A DNA stretch of 64,000 nt. Source: an uncultured Maribacter sp. (GTDB lineage Bacteria; Bacteroidota; Bacteroidia; Flavobacteriales; Flavobacteriaceae). Positions 26,914-35,751 of the stretch are shown in pieces (the stretch's first letter is position 1; every line of letters starts with the position of its first letter). The notes below the pieces were generated by a model. It saw only the letters and a list, made by a program, of their open reading frames with translations, was not told where the DNA came from and did not search any database. Location: positions 496,001 through 560,000 of the forward strand of contig CANMKG010000001.1 of NCBI GenBank assembly GCA_947498505.1, in the 5' to 3' direction. Position numbers and translations under genes: made by a program.

Positions 26914-27813
26914 CTAAGAATAAAGTATTAAACCCACACCAAGCATTATTCCTAGTAAAGGAATAAGCTTTTTACGCTTGTTTTTTTCTTTAAATAGTAG
27001 TCCGCCAATAACCACTGCAATAAGTATTTGGCTTCTTTTTATGGCCGATAAAAGCATAATTAGTGCCTCAGGATCTTGTAAAGCTTTAAAATAAAAATAA
27101 TCTGCAGTTTGGAGCAAGACACCTACAGCCGGAATACTCCAACGCCAAATAAATGATTTTCGTTTTTCAATCTTTGGAAACCAAATAATCAACAAAATAA
27201 TCAAAAGAATCACTACCGTATATAAGCAAAACCAAAATTGTAAGGTTTGTGGATTAAACTGCTGATATTGAATCAGAAACTTGTCATATAAACCACTTGA
27301 AGCTCCTAAAAACGTGGCTCCTATAATTGCAAATATCCATTTGTTTCGCTTAAAATTTATGCCTTCTTTTTTTCCTACTTTAGAGTATAAGAGTACCGAG
27401 AAAATGATTAAAAAGAAACCAATCCATTGCCAAAAATTAGGCTGCTCTTGGTAAATACATATTGCTCCAATAAAGGTAAAAAACGGACCAGCAGATCTAA
27501 TTGGAGTTACAATGGTAATAGGTAAATGTTTTAGTGCCTGATACGCCAATAACCAAGATGACACCATTATCATAGATTTTATAAAAATATAGCCATGCTG
27601 TGTCCAACTAATAGGCTGAATATAGAACCCCAGTTTTTGGATGTATTCTGGAAAAAATTGTGATCCTACAAAAACGGGTAATAGCAATAAAAAACCCGCA
27701 GATGTAGTTCCTAAAAGCACCGGAAGCACTTCGTTTTCACGTACAGCGTGCTTTTTACATAAATTATGTAACCCTAAAAATAAAGCCGATAATAACCCCA
27801 AATACATCCACAT
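26914..27813 (-). CDS. EamA/DMT superfamily transporter
   Basis: Ten-helix inner-membrane transporter of 299 residues made of two EamA halves. Gly/Pro marks such as PITIVTPIRSAGPFFTFIGAICIYQE in the first half and a matching segment near AIKRSQILIAVVIGGLLFKEKN in the second are typical of the drug/metabolite family. Substrate is unknown. It is transcribed divergently from the MORN operon, with a shared 207-base control region. Confidence 0.88.
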   Translation of the reverse strand: MWMYLGLLSALFLGLHNLCKKHAVRENEVLPVLLGTTSAGFLLLLPVFVGSQFFPEYIQKLGFYIQPISWTQHGYIFIKSMIMVSSWLLAYQALKHLPITIVTPIRSAGPFFTFIGAICIYQEQPNFWQWIGFFLIIFSVLLYSKVGKKEGINFKRNKWIFAIIGATFLGASSGLYDKFLIQYQQFNPQTLQFWFCLYTVVILLIILLIIWFPKIEKRKSFIWRWSIPAVGVLLQTADYFYFKALQDPEALIMLLSAIKRSQILIAVVIGGLLFKEKNKRKKLIPLLGIMLGVGLILYS

Positions 27814-27914
27814 GGGCGCGAAGATAATTTTTTGAAGATTCTATTTTGGCATGTTTAATCATAAAAATTTAATCTGTTTTGGTGTAAGTGTTCATAACTC
27901 GTTAATATATAGTA

Positions 27915-27922
27915 CAAAAGTA
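27915..27922 (-). promoter_or_regulatory. Candidate -7 element TACTTTTG for the EamA gene
   Basis: On the minus strand TACTTTTG matches TAnnTTTG. Transcription would start near 27908, about 95 bases before the EamA start codon. The same octamer occurs on the other strand at 27958-27965. Confidence 0.5.
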
Positions 27923-27957
27923 GCTCAGCTAATTTTTTAACACTTTAAAATCATGAT

Positions 27958-27965
27958 TACTTTTG
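27958..27965 (+). promoter_or_regulatory. Candidate -7 element TACTTTTG for the MORN operon
   Basis: TACTTTTG matches TAnnTTTG and lies 55 bases before the ATG at 28021. It is divergent to the identical octamer at 27915-27922, making a back-to-back promoter pair. Confidence 0.55.
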
Positions 27966-28020
27966 CACGAAATCTATTCTTTACTTTTTTACGTATAATA
28001 GAATAATTAAAGAACACTAT

Positions 28021-29982
28021 ATGAACCATAAAAAGTATGTTTCTACCGCATTACTTTTAGTAGGGGCTGTTTTATTTTTTTCAAATTCAATATTTGGGCA
28101 AGAAACACAAAATTACTCAGGCCCTTTTAAAGTTGAAAAATACGCTGGAAACGCAAACTATAATTACGTTGTAGTTGAGGGCGATACCCTTTTACAAGGT
28201 GCTTTTAAAATGCATCGCTCAAGCTTGGAGTCACTTTTAAACCATGAAGATTCTTCTTTTTTGTTTCAAGGAACTTTTGATAACAATTATCCTTCAGGAA
28301 AATGGATTTTTCAGTTTGGAGAATACAAAAGTGATAAAAAATCCCAATTAGTAGATTATCAATATCGCGTAAATATTAATGGTGTTCAAGAGGAGGCCAA
28401 AGGTAAAATTGAGGAAGGAAGACCAAACGGTAAGTGGTTGTATAGTGTAAATCAGATTAAAGATTCTGAAATTGAAAAAACTACATTTAAAAGTAGCATT
28501 ACATTTGACAAAGGAGTGCCTCAAAAAGATTTTAGTATTGAGAATGAAGAAAGTACTTTAGTTGGTCGCTTTTTAAGAAGTGGTATTGCACATGATCAAT
28601 GGTCGTTGTTTTCAAATAGTGCTAATGGTGCAAATGAAGATTGGACTTTTTCCAACGGTATTTTAAAAAGTATTGAAGTAAAAGGAGTAAAAAGTAAGCA
28701 CATTAGTGTATTTAATACCAAAAATAAAAACACAAAAACAATACGGTTAAACAAGCGTTTTTTAAAGGCCATTGCGTTACAATTAACTTTAAAAGGTAAT
28801 GAAACTGTTTACCACGGAGGCATAGAGCAGTTATTGGCTCAAAATGTAAAATATTACAATAAAATTGACGGAATACTTTCCAAAATAGGGGAATCTCATT
28901 TTTTACCAGAATTCAATGTAAAAGTACCGTACTATCCTTTAGATTCTATAGAAACAATTCATATAAATGAAGTATCAAGGCGTTTTGCTTCTGCCAAATC
29001 TATTAGTACAGACTTGTTGACCAACACCCAGTTAAACATTTTAAAGCTATCCGATTCGGAGTCCTTCTACCTGTATAATGTTGTAGATACTATTACCAAT
29101 CAATTGGTATACCCTTTAGAAAAATTGGTTGCGTATTACCAGGAAGACATATTTGAATTTGTTCCAAGAACCGCAATACTGGAAAATATTTGGCAAGGAC
29201 AAATACCAAGTACAGAAATTACAGTTGCTAATGACATAACCGATACAAACAGTAGACAAACTTTTAAATTACCAAATGCAGCACTAAACAATTTTGATGA
29301 TAACCTTAGCTTATCGCAAATTGCTGAAGTAATAGCGTACGCTGAAAAAAGTTTACTTCATATTCAAGAAATTGTATTACAAAAAGTAACCAGAGAACAA
29401 CGTCAGCAAGAATTAATTGCTATTGAAGAGCAGTTAATTTCACAGAACAATGCAATATCAAAATACATAGATTCCACAACCGTTGAAATTGATAAAAAAT
29501 ACGCGCTGGCATTATCGGCAATTAAAACGGCATCTAAAAAACAATTGAGTGCTTACGCTGCTTTAGGTGATGATACCAATAAATTAGAAGAGGCAAAAGT
29601 TATTTTAAATTGTAATAAAACGTATCAAAACTTAGCATCTTCTATTGCCTATTTACCGTTTCAAGTGGATTCTGTTCAACGGAAATATCTAGACAGGGTT
29701 TGGAACCCCTTTACTGCCACTTTAATGAACGAAGAAGTAAAAAAACACATCACAAATGCCTATATCAAAATACTGGTTCCTCATTTTTTACAGCAAAGTC
29801 AAAACGACTTGAACTGTAAAAGAGCAAAAGAACTGATTGGGCAGATAAAAACTTCGTACACCAAAATAATGGCTTTACGTGAAAAGGACACTCATAAACT
29901 GGAACGCAAATTAAAAAGAGAACAGGACCCTAAAATAATTATGGCATTGTTCAATACCAACAAAAAGACCGAAGACCACTAA
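28021..29982 (+). CDS. Exported MORN-like repeat protein with helical C-terminus
   Basis: A 653-residue exported protein of unknown function. A signal peptide (1-28, ending IFGQ) is followed by a beta region with MORN/YwqK-like units such as FQGTFDNNYPSGKWIFQFGEY and GKIEEGRPNGKWLY (about 75-150). From about 430 to the end it is strongly helical and charged, with probable coiled coil. It is the first gene of a three-gene operon: the next start lies four bases after its stop. The third gene also carries MORN repeats, which suggests the products assemble together in the envelope. Confidence 0.7.
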   Translation: MNHKKYVSTALLLVGAVLFFSNSIFGQETQNYSGPFKVEKYAGNANYNYVVVEGDTLLQGAFKMHRSSLESLLNHEDSSFLFQGTFDNNYPSGKWIFQFGEYKSDKKSQLVDYQYRVNINGVQEEAKGKIEEGRPNGKWLYSVNQIKDSEIEKTTFKSSITFDKGVPQKDFSIENEESTLVGRFLRSGIAHDQWSLFSNSANGANEDWTFSNGILKSIEVKGVKSKHISVFNTKNKNTKTIRLNKRFLKAIALQLTLKGNETVYHGGIEQLLAQNVKYYNKIDGILSKIGESHFLPEFNVKVPYYPLDSIETIHINEVSRRFASAKSISTDLLTNTQLNILKLSDSESFYLYNVVDTITNQLVYPLEKLVAYYQEDIFEFVPRTAILENIWQGQIPSTEITVANDITDTNSRQTFKLPNAALNNFDDNLSLSQIAEVIAYAEKSLLHIQEIVLQKVTREQRQQELIAIEEQLISQNNAISKYIDSTTVEIDKKYALALSAIKTASKKQLSAYAALGDDTNKLEEAKVILNCNKTYQNLASSIAYLPFQVDSVQRKYLDRVWNPFTATLMNEEVKKHITNAYIKILVPHFLQQSQNDLNCKRAKELIGQIKTSYTKIMALREKDTHKLERKLKREQDPKIIMALFNTNKKTEDH

Positions 29983-29985
29983 AAC

Positions 29986-30819
29986 ATGAAACAGTTTACT
30001 AACATTTTTACGGGTATTGTGGTTGTTTTTGCTTTTGGTATTTGCTCCTGCTTACATGCTCAAGAAGATACCGAAAAGGTATTACCTAAAGAATCTAATT
30101 TTAAAGAACCGCTAACAAAAACTTGGATAAATACTTACGGTAACATTCGTATAGCAAAGCGCTTGTTTTGGATTGCCCAAACACATTTTAGATTCGAAGA
30201 AACGGAGGATACTCCTTTTGTAGGTCAAGTAGCGCAGATATACAACCGCCACGCTATTGGATACATTTATTCTAAAAAGTTTAATGCAAGTTTAGGTGGC
30301 GTTTTACGCCTTAATTTTAATACTGATGAAGATTCCACAGATCGTAATTTAGTTCCGGAATGGCGTATTTGGCACCAGTACCAATTTGCTATGCCATTGT
30401 CTAGAGTTATGGTATATCATCGTTTACGAATAGAACATCGTTGGACGCAAGGTTTTGAGGATAATAGCAAATACATATTTAGAAACCGATGGCGTTATAT
30501 GTTACGTTTAAAAATTCCGCTTAACAATCATAAATTAAAGCCTAAAACTTTTTATATCGCCCCAGAAACGGAGCTTATTATGCAAAGTGGAAAAGCAGTA
30601 GTTGCTAGCCCTATGGAAGATTTAAGACTTACCACAACCTTAGGATATATATTAACACCGAGATTAACAGTTGCTGCCGGTGCTATGTATTCACAAGGAC
30701 AGTCACTAAGCAATGGCGGAAATTATAAGCAGAGTTGGGCAATTCGTTGCCACCTATATTTCTCCCCAGATTTTAGAAGAGTGCGTAATAAACTTCCTGA
30801 AATTCATTTAGACGATTAA
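29986..30819 (+). CDS. DUF2490 outer-membrane beta-barrel protein
   Basis: A 277-residue exported protein with a signal peptide (to about LHAQ at 25). A series of amphipathic strands full of Trp, Tyr and Arg follows (WINTYGNIRIAKRLFWIAQTHFRF, RNRWRYMLRLKIPL, WAIRCHLYFSPDFRRVRNKLPEIHLDD). This is the pattern of DUF2490 barrels of Bacteroidota. It lies four bases after the MORN-like protein gene and 12 before the coiled-coil MORN protein gene. It is probably the outer-membrane part of whatever that operon builds. Confidence 0.8.
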   Translation: MKQFTNIFTGIVVVFAFGICSCLHAQEDTEKVLPKESNFKEPLTKTWINTYGNIRIAKRLFWIAQTHFRFEETEDTPFVGQVAQIYNRHAIGYIYSKKFNASLGGVLRLNFNTDEDSTDRNLVPEWRIWHQYQFAMPLSRVMVYHRLRIEHRWTQGFEDNSKYIFRNRWRYMLRLKIPLNNHKLKPKTFYIAPETELIMQSGKAVVASPMEDLRLTTTLGYILTPRLTVAAGAMYSQGQSLSNGGNYKQSWAIRCHLYFSPDFRRVRNKLPEIHLDD

Positions 30820-30830
30820 ATGTTATAATA

Positions 30831-31679
30831 ATGAAAAACAAACAAACCATTTTATACGTATCGTTAGCAATAACCGTATTAACGGCTGTGTACTTTATTA
30901 CCAAAACAGTTCGTACACAAAATCAACTTCAACAAAGTATTACTGCCCAAACACAATTAGAGGATAGGGTAGCGGTACAAGATGCTATTTTAGAGGCGGA
31001 CTCACTTTTGGTACGAGGACAATATAATCAGGCGTTGGAGGTATACGATGAACAATTATCAAATAAAGCTCAGTTTAATAAAGAATTACAGCTTAAAATT
31101 GCCTTGACCCATAAATTGCAAGAAATGGGTACCCATTTAACTTCGTCTAAGACCAGAGATACTACTGCTGTAAAAGATACTCTATCTGCTTCTTTAGCAA
31201 AAGCTTCAGCTACTTTTACCCGTAAAATGGACTCTATAAGTTTTGCGTTAAAAAAAGCTAGAGTTGAGTTAAACAGTATGCGCAAACGATTAAATCAAAA
31301 ATCGATTGGAGCTTACCTTACCTTTAAAAGTAAAAAAGGGAATCATATACATTATGTTGGCAGTGTAACTAACCAAAAAGCAAATGGTTATGGTATTGCA
31401 CTACTGGATTCTGGAAGTAGATACGAAGGAGAATGGAAAGATAATCAGCGGCATGGAGAGGGCGTTTTTTATTGGAAAGATGGCGAGTATTACGAAGGTA
31501 GTTATCAAAATGATCAAAGAAGTGGAGAAGGTAGCTACTATTGGCCAAATGGTGATAAATATGTAGGTCATTGGAAAAATGACAAACGTAATGGACAAGG
31601 CTCTTTTTATGGTAAAAAAGGACCTGTAGTTACCAAAGGCGTTTGGAAAAACGATAAGCTGGTTACCCAACAAAAATAG
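30831..31679 (+). CDS. Membrane-anchored coiled-coil protein with MORN repeats
   Basis: A 282-residue protein. One membrane helix (about 7-23) is followed by a helical region that looks like a TPR-type or coiled-coil segment (35-160). At least three clear MORN repeats follow (YEGEWKDNQRHGEGVFYWKDG, YEGSYQNDQRSGEGSYYWPNG, YVGHWKNDKRNGQGSFYG; about 200-270). The repeats probably face the periplasm. MORN repeats bind lipids or proteins in other systems; the partner here is unknown. It is the last gene of the operon with the DUF2490 barrel. Confidence 0.8.
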   Translation: MKNKQTILYVSLAITVLTAVYFITKTVRTQNQLQQSITAQTQLEDRVAVQDAILEADSLLVRGQYNQALEVYDEQLSNKAQFNKELQLKIALTHKLQEMGTHLTSSKTRDTTAVKDTLSASLAKASATFTRKMDSISFALKKARVELNSMRKRLNQKSIGAYLTFKSKKGNHIHYVGSVTNQKANGYGIALLDSGSRYEGEWKDNQRHGEGVFYWKDGEYYEGSYQNDQRSGEGSYYWPNGDKYVGHWKNDKRNGQGSFYGKKGPVVTKGVWKNDKLVTQQK

Positions 31680-31706
31680 TGGTTTTTGCTATTTCAGTAA
31701 ACATTT

Positions 31707-31741
31707 ACTAATATTATAAGGTAAGCGGTCCTAATATTAGT
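31707..31741. promoter_or_regulatory. Inverted repeat upstream of the Mpo1-like gene
   Basis: ACTAATATTA (31707-31716) and TAATATTAGT (31732-31741) are perfect inverted arms with a 15-base spacer. It lies 31 bases before the ATG at 31772. It could be an operator or a weak hairpin closing the MORN operon; there is no T-run. Confidence 0.4.
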
Positions 31742-31771
31742 ATAAAAGTAGGGCGCATTAAATTTTAAGCC

Positions 31772-32257
31772 ATGCGAAAAATCGATGATTTATTGAGTCA
31801 ATATGGAGAAAGTCACCAAACAAAATTTAATAAACTAATACATTACTTTTGTGTACCTGCCATTTTCTTTAGTTTAATAGGATTATTGGCAAGTATACCT
31901 ATCGCTAACTTATTTCAAGGAATATTACCAAATGGACTATTACCATATGCACATGTAGGTACTGTTGTAATACTTTTAGGTTTAGTGTATTACCTGCGTT
32001 TATCTATTCCATTATTTATTGGAATGCTTATTTTTTCTGGATTGGTACTTTTTGGAATTTATCAAATACAATTGCTTGATATTGCACCATTATGGGCTGT
32101 AATGCTTGGAATTTTTGCCGTTGCGTGGATACTTCAGTTTATTGGGCACAATCATGAAGGTAAAAAGCCATCATTTTTAAAAGATGTACAGTTTTTAATG
32201 ATAGGTCCTGCATGGACCATGAGTCATTTATTTGAAGCTTTGGGAATAAAGTTTTAA
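31772..32257 (+). CDS. Mpo1-like membrane protein (DUF962)
   Basis: A 161-residue integral membrane protein with about four helices. The N-terminal motif YGESHQTKFNKLIHYFCVP and the later FIGHNHEGKKPSF contain the conserved histidines of the Mpo1 family. In yeast this family is an iron-dependent dioxygenase that shortens 2-hydroxy fatty acids. Flavobacteria contain hydroxylated fatty acids and sphingolipid-like lipids, so a similar role is reasonable but inferred. Confidence 0.85.
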   Translation: MRKIDDLLSQYGESHQTKFNKLIHYFCVPAIFFSLIGLLASIPIANLFQGILPNGLLPYAHVGTVVILLGLVYYLRLSIPLFIGMLIFSGLVLFGIYQIQLLDIAPLWAVMLGIFAVAWILQFIGHNHEGKKPSFLKDVQFLMIGPAWTMSHLFEALGIKF

Positions 32258-32310
32258 TCAATCAATGGTTATGCGTTAATATATTATATTCGTGACCTTA
32301 AAAAATTCTT

Positions 32311-33012
32311 ATGAAAAATAGCATTGCATTACTTTTAGTCGTTTTATTAATTTCATCATGTAATCGTAATAAGACTAAAAATCTGTTCAACGGAAAAGAT
32401 TTAAAAGGATGGCATGTAGATGTACCTGCTAACGATACCGTGGCAAATCCTGTAAATCCGTTTGTAATTGAGGAAGGAAACCTTGTTAGTTTAGGAACAC
32501 CACGAGGGCATTTAATTACGGACAAATCATATGAAAATTATAGGCTAGAGGTGATGTATCGTTTTACTGGAAAACCTGGCAATTGTGGGGTATTAGTGCA
32601 TGCATCAACACCTAGAGCGTTATATAAAATGTTTCCAAAATCAATTGAAGTTCAAATGGAATATCAAAATGCAGGCGATTTTTGGTGTATTGTAGAAAAT
32701 ATTGAAGTAGATGATATGGTAAATCGTCGCGGGCAAATGTCTGAATGGGGGATAACCGAAGGTAAGCGACGAAGAATACTAAATCTTACCAATGGTTCAG
32801 AAAATCCAAAAGGGGAGTGGAATACCATGAAAATAGAGTGTTTAGATGATAAAGTAAAGGTTTGGGTGAATAACGATTTGGTAAATTATGGATATAATGC
32901 TACTGCAACAAAAGGTCAAATTGCTATACAAGCCGAAGGTAGTGCCGTTGCTTTTAAATATGTAAAACTTACTCCAATAACGGAACTGACAGAAGAACCC
33001 GAAGCAAAGTAA
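32311..33012 (+). CDS. DUF1080 (3-keto-disaccharide hydrolase type) lipoprotein
   Basis: A 233-residue lipoprotein with its signal ending at Cys17 (LISSC). The body is a concanavalin-like jelly roll of the DUF1080 family, starting with the hallmark LFNGKDLKGWHV and containing GKPGNCGVLVHAS and GEWNTMKIEC. Members of this family have been described as 3-keto-glycoside hydrolases or sugar-binding proteins. It is probably on the cell surface or in the periplasm. No dehydrogenase partner lies next to it. It converges on the next gene with one base between stops. Confidence 0.87.
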   Translation: MKNSIALLLVVLLISSCNRNKTKNLFNGKDLKGWHVDVPANDTVANPVNPFVIEEGNLVSLGTPRGHLITDKSYENYRLEVMYRFTGKPGNCGVLVHASTPRALYKMFPKSIEVQMEYQNAGDFWCIVENIEVDDMVNRRGQMSEWGITEGKRRRILNLTNGSENPKGEWNTMKIECLDDKVKVWVNNDLVNYGYNATATKGQIAIQAEGSAVAFKYVKLTPITELTEEPEAK

Positions 33013-33013
33013 T

Positions 33014-33601
33014 TTAGGCTTCTACAGGGGTGTTTTTTACTACAGCGCTAACACAATCTAAAGCAAGTTTTTTTACTTCGGTTTGGTCTACAGCAACATT
33101 TTTGCTTTTTAATCGTAAAAGGCTATTGTAATTGGTAATCGCTTTATCAATATTAATAACGGTATAGTTAATTTTTGAACTATCCAATTGTTCAATAAAG
33201 TTGTTTCTAAGGGCAAGTGCTTTGTATCTTTTAAAAAAACCAAACTTAGAATTGCAGAGGTATATAAACTTTTGAACGCCCTCTTTTTGTCCTTCAGTTA
33301 ACAAATTACAATTTATATGGTAATCTACGTAGCGGTCAAAAAGACTTCTTTTTTTTGTAAAATTAGGAATAGAAATTATCGTACTAATGTTATTAAACTG
33401 TCCCTTTAATAGTTCAGGTTGTGTTGCAGACGCAACAATAAATTCTACATTACAATGTGTAAATTTTTTAGCAGTATCTGTATTTCTAATTAATATTTTG
33501 ACCGGTATGCCAAGTGAAATAAATTCCTTTATTATGAATTCCCCTAAAGCACACTCGGCACCGGCCAACAGTACCGATTCAATAACTTTACTTTGTAACA
33601 T
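33014..33601 (-). CDS. NAD(P)-binding Rossmann-fold protein, degenerate glycine motif
   Basis: A 195-residue NmrA/atypical-SDR-like protein. The first strand and turn read VLLAGAECALGEF, so the usual GxxGxxG is altered (Glu-Cys in the loop). It goes on with VKILIRNTDTAKKF as in NmrA proteins. No YxxxK is apparent. It lies 225 bases downstream of an AraC-type regulator gene on the same strand. It may bind a nucleotide as a sensor rather than catalyse a reaction. Confidence 0.7.
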   Translation of the reverse strand: MLQSKVIESVLLAGAECALGEFIIKEFISLGIPVKILIRNTDTAKKFTHCNVEFIVASATQPELLKGQFNNISTIISIPNFTKKRSLFDRYVDYHINCNLLTEGQKEGVQKFIYLCNSKFGFFKRYKALALRNNFIEQLDSSKINYTVINIDKAITNYNSLLRLKSKNVAVDQTEVKKLALDCVSAVVKNTPVEA

Positions 33602-33790
33602 TAATGCAATCTTTTACACTTAATACAGTTTAACGAAAGGTTTAAATGCAATGATCAATTAATAAAGTTTAGTCTTAAAAACGATACCTTATTTTTTAAA
33701 TGTAATGTCTTTAAATATGTCATAGATGGTTAGCTTGTGGTTTGTTACTGAACCAAAATTATGTAGAAACCAAAAAAGAAAAGAAATCCA

Positions 33791-33817
33791 ATAAGACACA
33801 AATAGCCCGATAAGACA
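33791..33817. promoter_or_regulatory. Direct repeat, possible AraC-type binding site
   Basis: ATAAGACA occurs twice, at 33791-33798 and 33810-33817, 19 bases apart. Direct half-sites at about two helical turns are usual for AraC proteins, and an AraC gene ends ten bases away. It is 190 bases upstream of the NAD(P)-binding gene. The rest of this 225-base gap shows nothing else. Confidence 0.3.
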
Positions 33818-33826
33818 TTTTAATGA

Positions 33827-34888
33827 TTATTTTCTGTACTCGGATGGGAGTATTCCCTGACATTTTTGAAAAGTTTGGGAAAATTTACTCACATTTTCAT
33901 ACCCAAATTTGGCAGCTATATCCTTGATTTTAAGGTCGGTATTTTTAACATATTGTTCCGCAAGCTGCATTTTGTTAGCCTGAAAATGCTTAAAAATAGA
34001 AGAACCATACATGATTTTAAAATTCTCTTTAAGCCGTGTTGGAGAAATTTTATGGTCTTTCGCCAAATTATCTACGCCTGGAAATTTTTGAAACAAATTT
34101 TGCGATAAATAGTGCTCAATTTTACCAATTTTAATGCGATCACCATAACTTAATTGATTAGAATTAACATTATCTTCTCGCTCCAGAGAATCAAAAAACA
34201 CACTAAAATAGGTATAGGTGAGCTTTTTTAGTTCAAATACGTTGGGCTTTTCCTTATGATTAAAGGCGGTTGAAAGTTGCGCAATTAAATCTTTAAATGC
34301 CTTTTTATCGTAGCTGTAGTTCAAAAATTCTTTTTGCGTGTCGTTTAGTAGCTGTTTTACAGTATCTGGTGTAGTAGTGGACTCCAGAATATTCTTTTTA
34401 GCCCATTCTTGATTAAAATACAGAATATACATAATTTCTGTAGCACCCTTAAAATGACCATTTAAAAAATCTGTAGCGGGCTTTGAAAAGGAAATCGAAT
34501 GATTTTTAATTTTTACATTATTAAATTCATACGTATCATTAGTCAATTCGTTTTCAATACTATTAATTGAGATAAAATAATAGTCAGACGGTAGAAACTT
34601 GTCGTAAATGGGTTGGTACGATACGTTGTTTTTATAGAACATATCAGATTTCATAATCCATAAACCTTCTTCCAATTCTACATAATAAAATTCACCTTTA
34701 ACAAATGGTGTATCTGCATAAAGCACTTGACGTTCCTCATTATGCTTCATAAAAGGCATTTTCGCGGAACTTTTTACAATTAGTTCTGGTGAGTTAGATA
34801 AGTACGATAGATTAAAAAAACCGTTACGGTATGTAAAAAAGTATTGTTTTGATAATGTAAACCAATTGTTTATCCGGTCAATAATCAT
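33827..34888 (-). CDS. AraC family transcriptional regulator
   Basis: A 353-residue regulator. The first 240 residues are a sensor domain I do not recognise. Residues 260-353 are the AraC DNA-binding domain: FPGVDNLAKDHKISPTRLKENFK is the first helix-turn-helix and IKDIAAKFGYENVSKFSQTFQK the second. It is followed on the same strand by the NAD(P)-binding gene, a possible target. A repeat-rich non-coding stretch lies upstream. Confidence 0.87.
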   Translation of the reverse strand: MIIDRINNWFTLSKQYFFTYRNGFFNLSYLSNSPELIVKSSAKMPFMKHNEERQVLYADTPFVKGEFYYVELEEGLWIMKSDMFYKNNVSYQPIYDKFLPSDYYFISINSIENELTNDTYEFNNVKIKNHSISFSKPATDFLNGHFKGATEIMYILYFNQEWAKKNILESTTTPDTVKQLLNDTQKEFLNYSYDKKAFKDLIAQLSTAFNHKEKPNVFELKKLTYTYFSVFFDSLEREDNVNSNQLSYGDRIKIGKIEHYLSQNLFQKFPGVDNLAKDHKISPTRLKENFKIMYGSSIFKHFQANKMQLAEQYVKNTDLKIKDIAAKFGYENVSKFSQTFQKCQGILPSEYRK

Positions 34889-34990
34889 TTGAGTATTACT
34901 ATTTTTTAAATGAATTATTTAGGGGGAGCGGCAAGATACTTCTTTTTTACAGATGTAGAAAATAAACATTGTAGTACGACACCTAATTTC

Positions 34991-35066
34991 TATTTTACAT
35001 AATATAAATTATAGTACAAATGTATTTCATCCATTAGATAGCTATAATTCCATATTATGTAAAATA
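34991..35066. repeat. Long imperfect palindrome with TTATGTAAAAT-type ends
   Basis: The outer arms TATTTTACATAATAT (34991-35005) and ATATTATGTAAAATA (35052-35066) are perfect 15-base inverted repeats. Pairing continues inward through AAATTATAG and CTATAATTCC with a small bulge. The whole 76-base unit could fold as one stem. The same 15-mer recurs at 35731-35745, and variants occur at 35179, 42081, 44600-44658, 44856 and 49769. Confidence 0.8.
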
Positions 35067-35470
35067 TCCCAGAATATGCAGTCTATACAATAAACTTTCG
35101 TCTGGGGGTCATTAAACATTTTGCTCTTGGCTTTTGTACTACATTGAAATTTTTGTCTTGTTGTACTATAATTAGTCGTTATGTAAAATTGCCGCTCGCA
35201 AACGCTCGATTGCTTTTTAAAAATAATTATGCTGTCGCAGTAATTTTTTTAAACACAATTATCCATCGCTTGCCATCGCCAAAAAAAGCTAGCTTTTGCT
35301 TCTTGTTTAAAATTCGCGTATTCGATAAAATGTCCGCAAGATTTTTTTCTACGCAATTCTCGTCAAGGTTGCCGCAAGAGAATAAAATTTTTCCAGCGCA
35401 TTATCCAAGCTTAAAATTTTATACACTTGCTCAAATTGTGCATTTGTTTAAAACTTTTAAATGTTTGCAT

Positions 35471-35550
35471 ATCTTTTTTTCTTGATAAAAAAAGAAACAA
35501 AAAAATCAAGGCTGCATAAAACTTTGGAAACAATGTACGGCTCAATCGCT
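35471..35550. repeat. Dispersed repeat B, copy 1
   Basis: A T-run/A-run hairpin (CTTTTTTTCTTGATAAAAAAAG) preceded and followed by sequence shared with 46052-46129, including GGAAACAATGTACGG in both. It is non-coding and bordered by no gene. The internal hairpin could be transcribed. Confidence 0.7.
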
Positions 35551-35730
35551 ATATTTTAGAAAACATTGGAACGTTTCAAGATTGCTTAGAACTTGCTTTA
35601 AACCTAGTTAAAATGTAAAGAAAATGTATTACAAGCCCTCTAAAATATGCACGCTCATTCACCTATTGTTTTAGCCAAAGTTTTCTGAGGCCGTTTTGCC
35701 ATCGCTTCATCTGGGTAAAAACGCACGCTC

Positions 35731-35745
35731 TATTTTACATAATAT
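35731..35745. repeat. 15-mer TATTTTACATAATAT next to a gene stop
   Basis: Identical to the left arm of the palindrome at 34991-35005. It ends six bases before the stop codon of the leftward gene 35752-36162, a position echoed by related copies at 44856 and 49769. Confidence 0.7.
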
Positions 35746-35751
35746 TATAAA

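Larger units (their letters stand above)
34889..35751. other. 863-base non-coding, repeat-rich stretch
   Basis: It holds the 34991-35066 palindrome, a TTATGTAAAAT core at 35179-35189 followed by GCCGCTCGCAAACGCTCG, the unit GCTCGATTGCTTTTTAAAA (35204), the B-type repeat at 35471-35550 and the 15-mer TATTTTACATAATAT at 35731-35745. The only open frame (35144-35485) has low-complexity, improbable composition and I do not consider it a gene. Confidence 0.6.

Noticed and set aside
26895-26925. Short inverted repeat CTTAG...CTAAG at the stops of the CE2-like and EamA genes
   Set aside because: Only five pairs and no T-run; too weak for a terminator call.
34991-35066. Integron attC site
   Set aside because: Size and palindromy would fit, but the GTTRRRY/RYYYAAC core sites are not present and no integrase gene is in the window.
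35144-35485. A 113-codon rightward open frame between repeats
   Set aside because: Composition is Phe/Lys-rich and irregular, it spans two dispersed repeat units, and it has no promoter or recognisable protein features.
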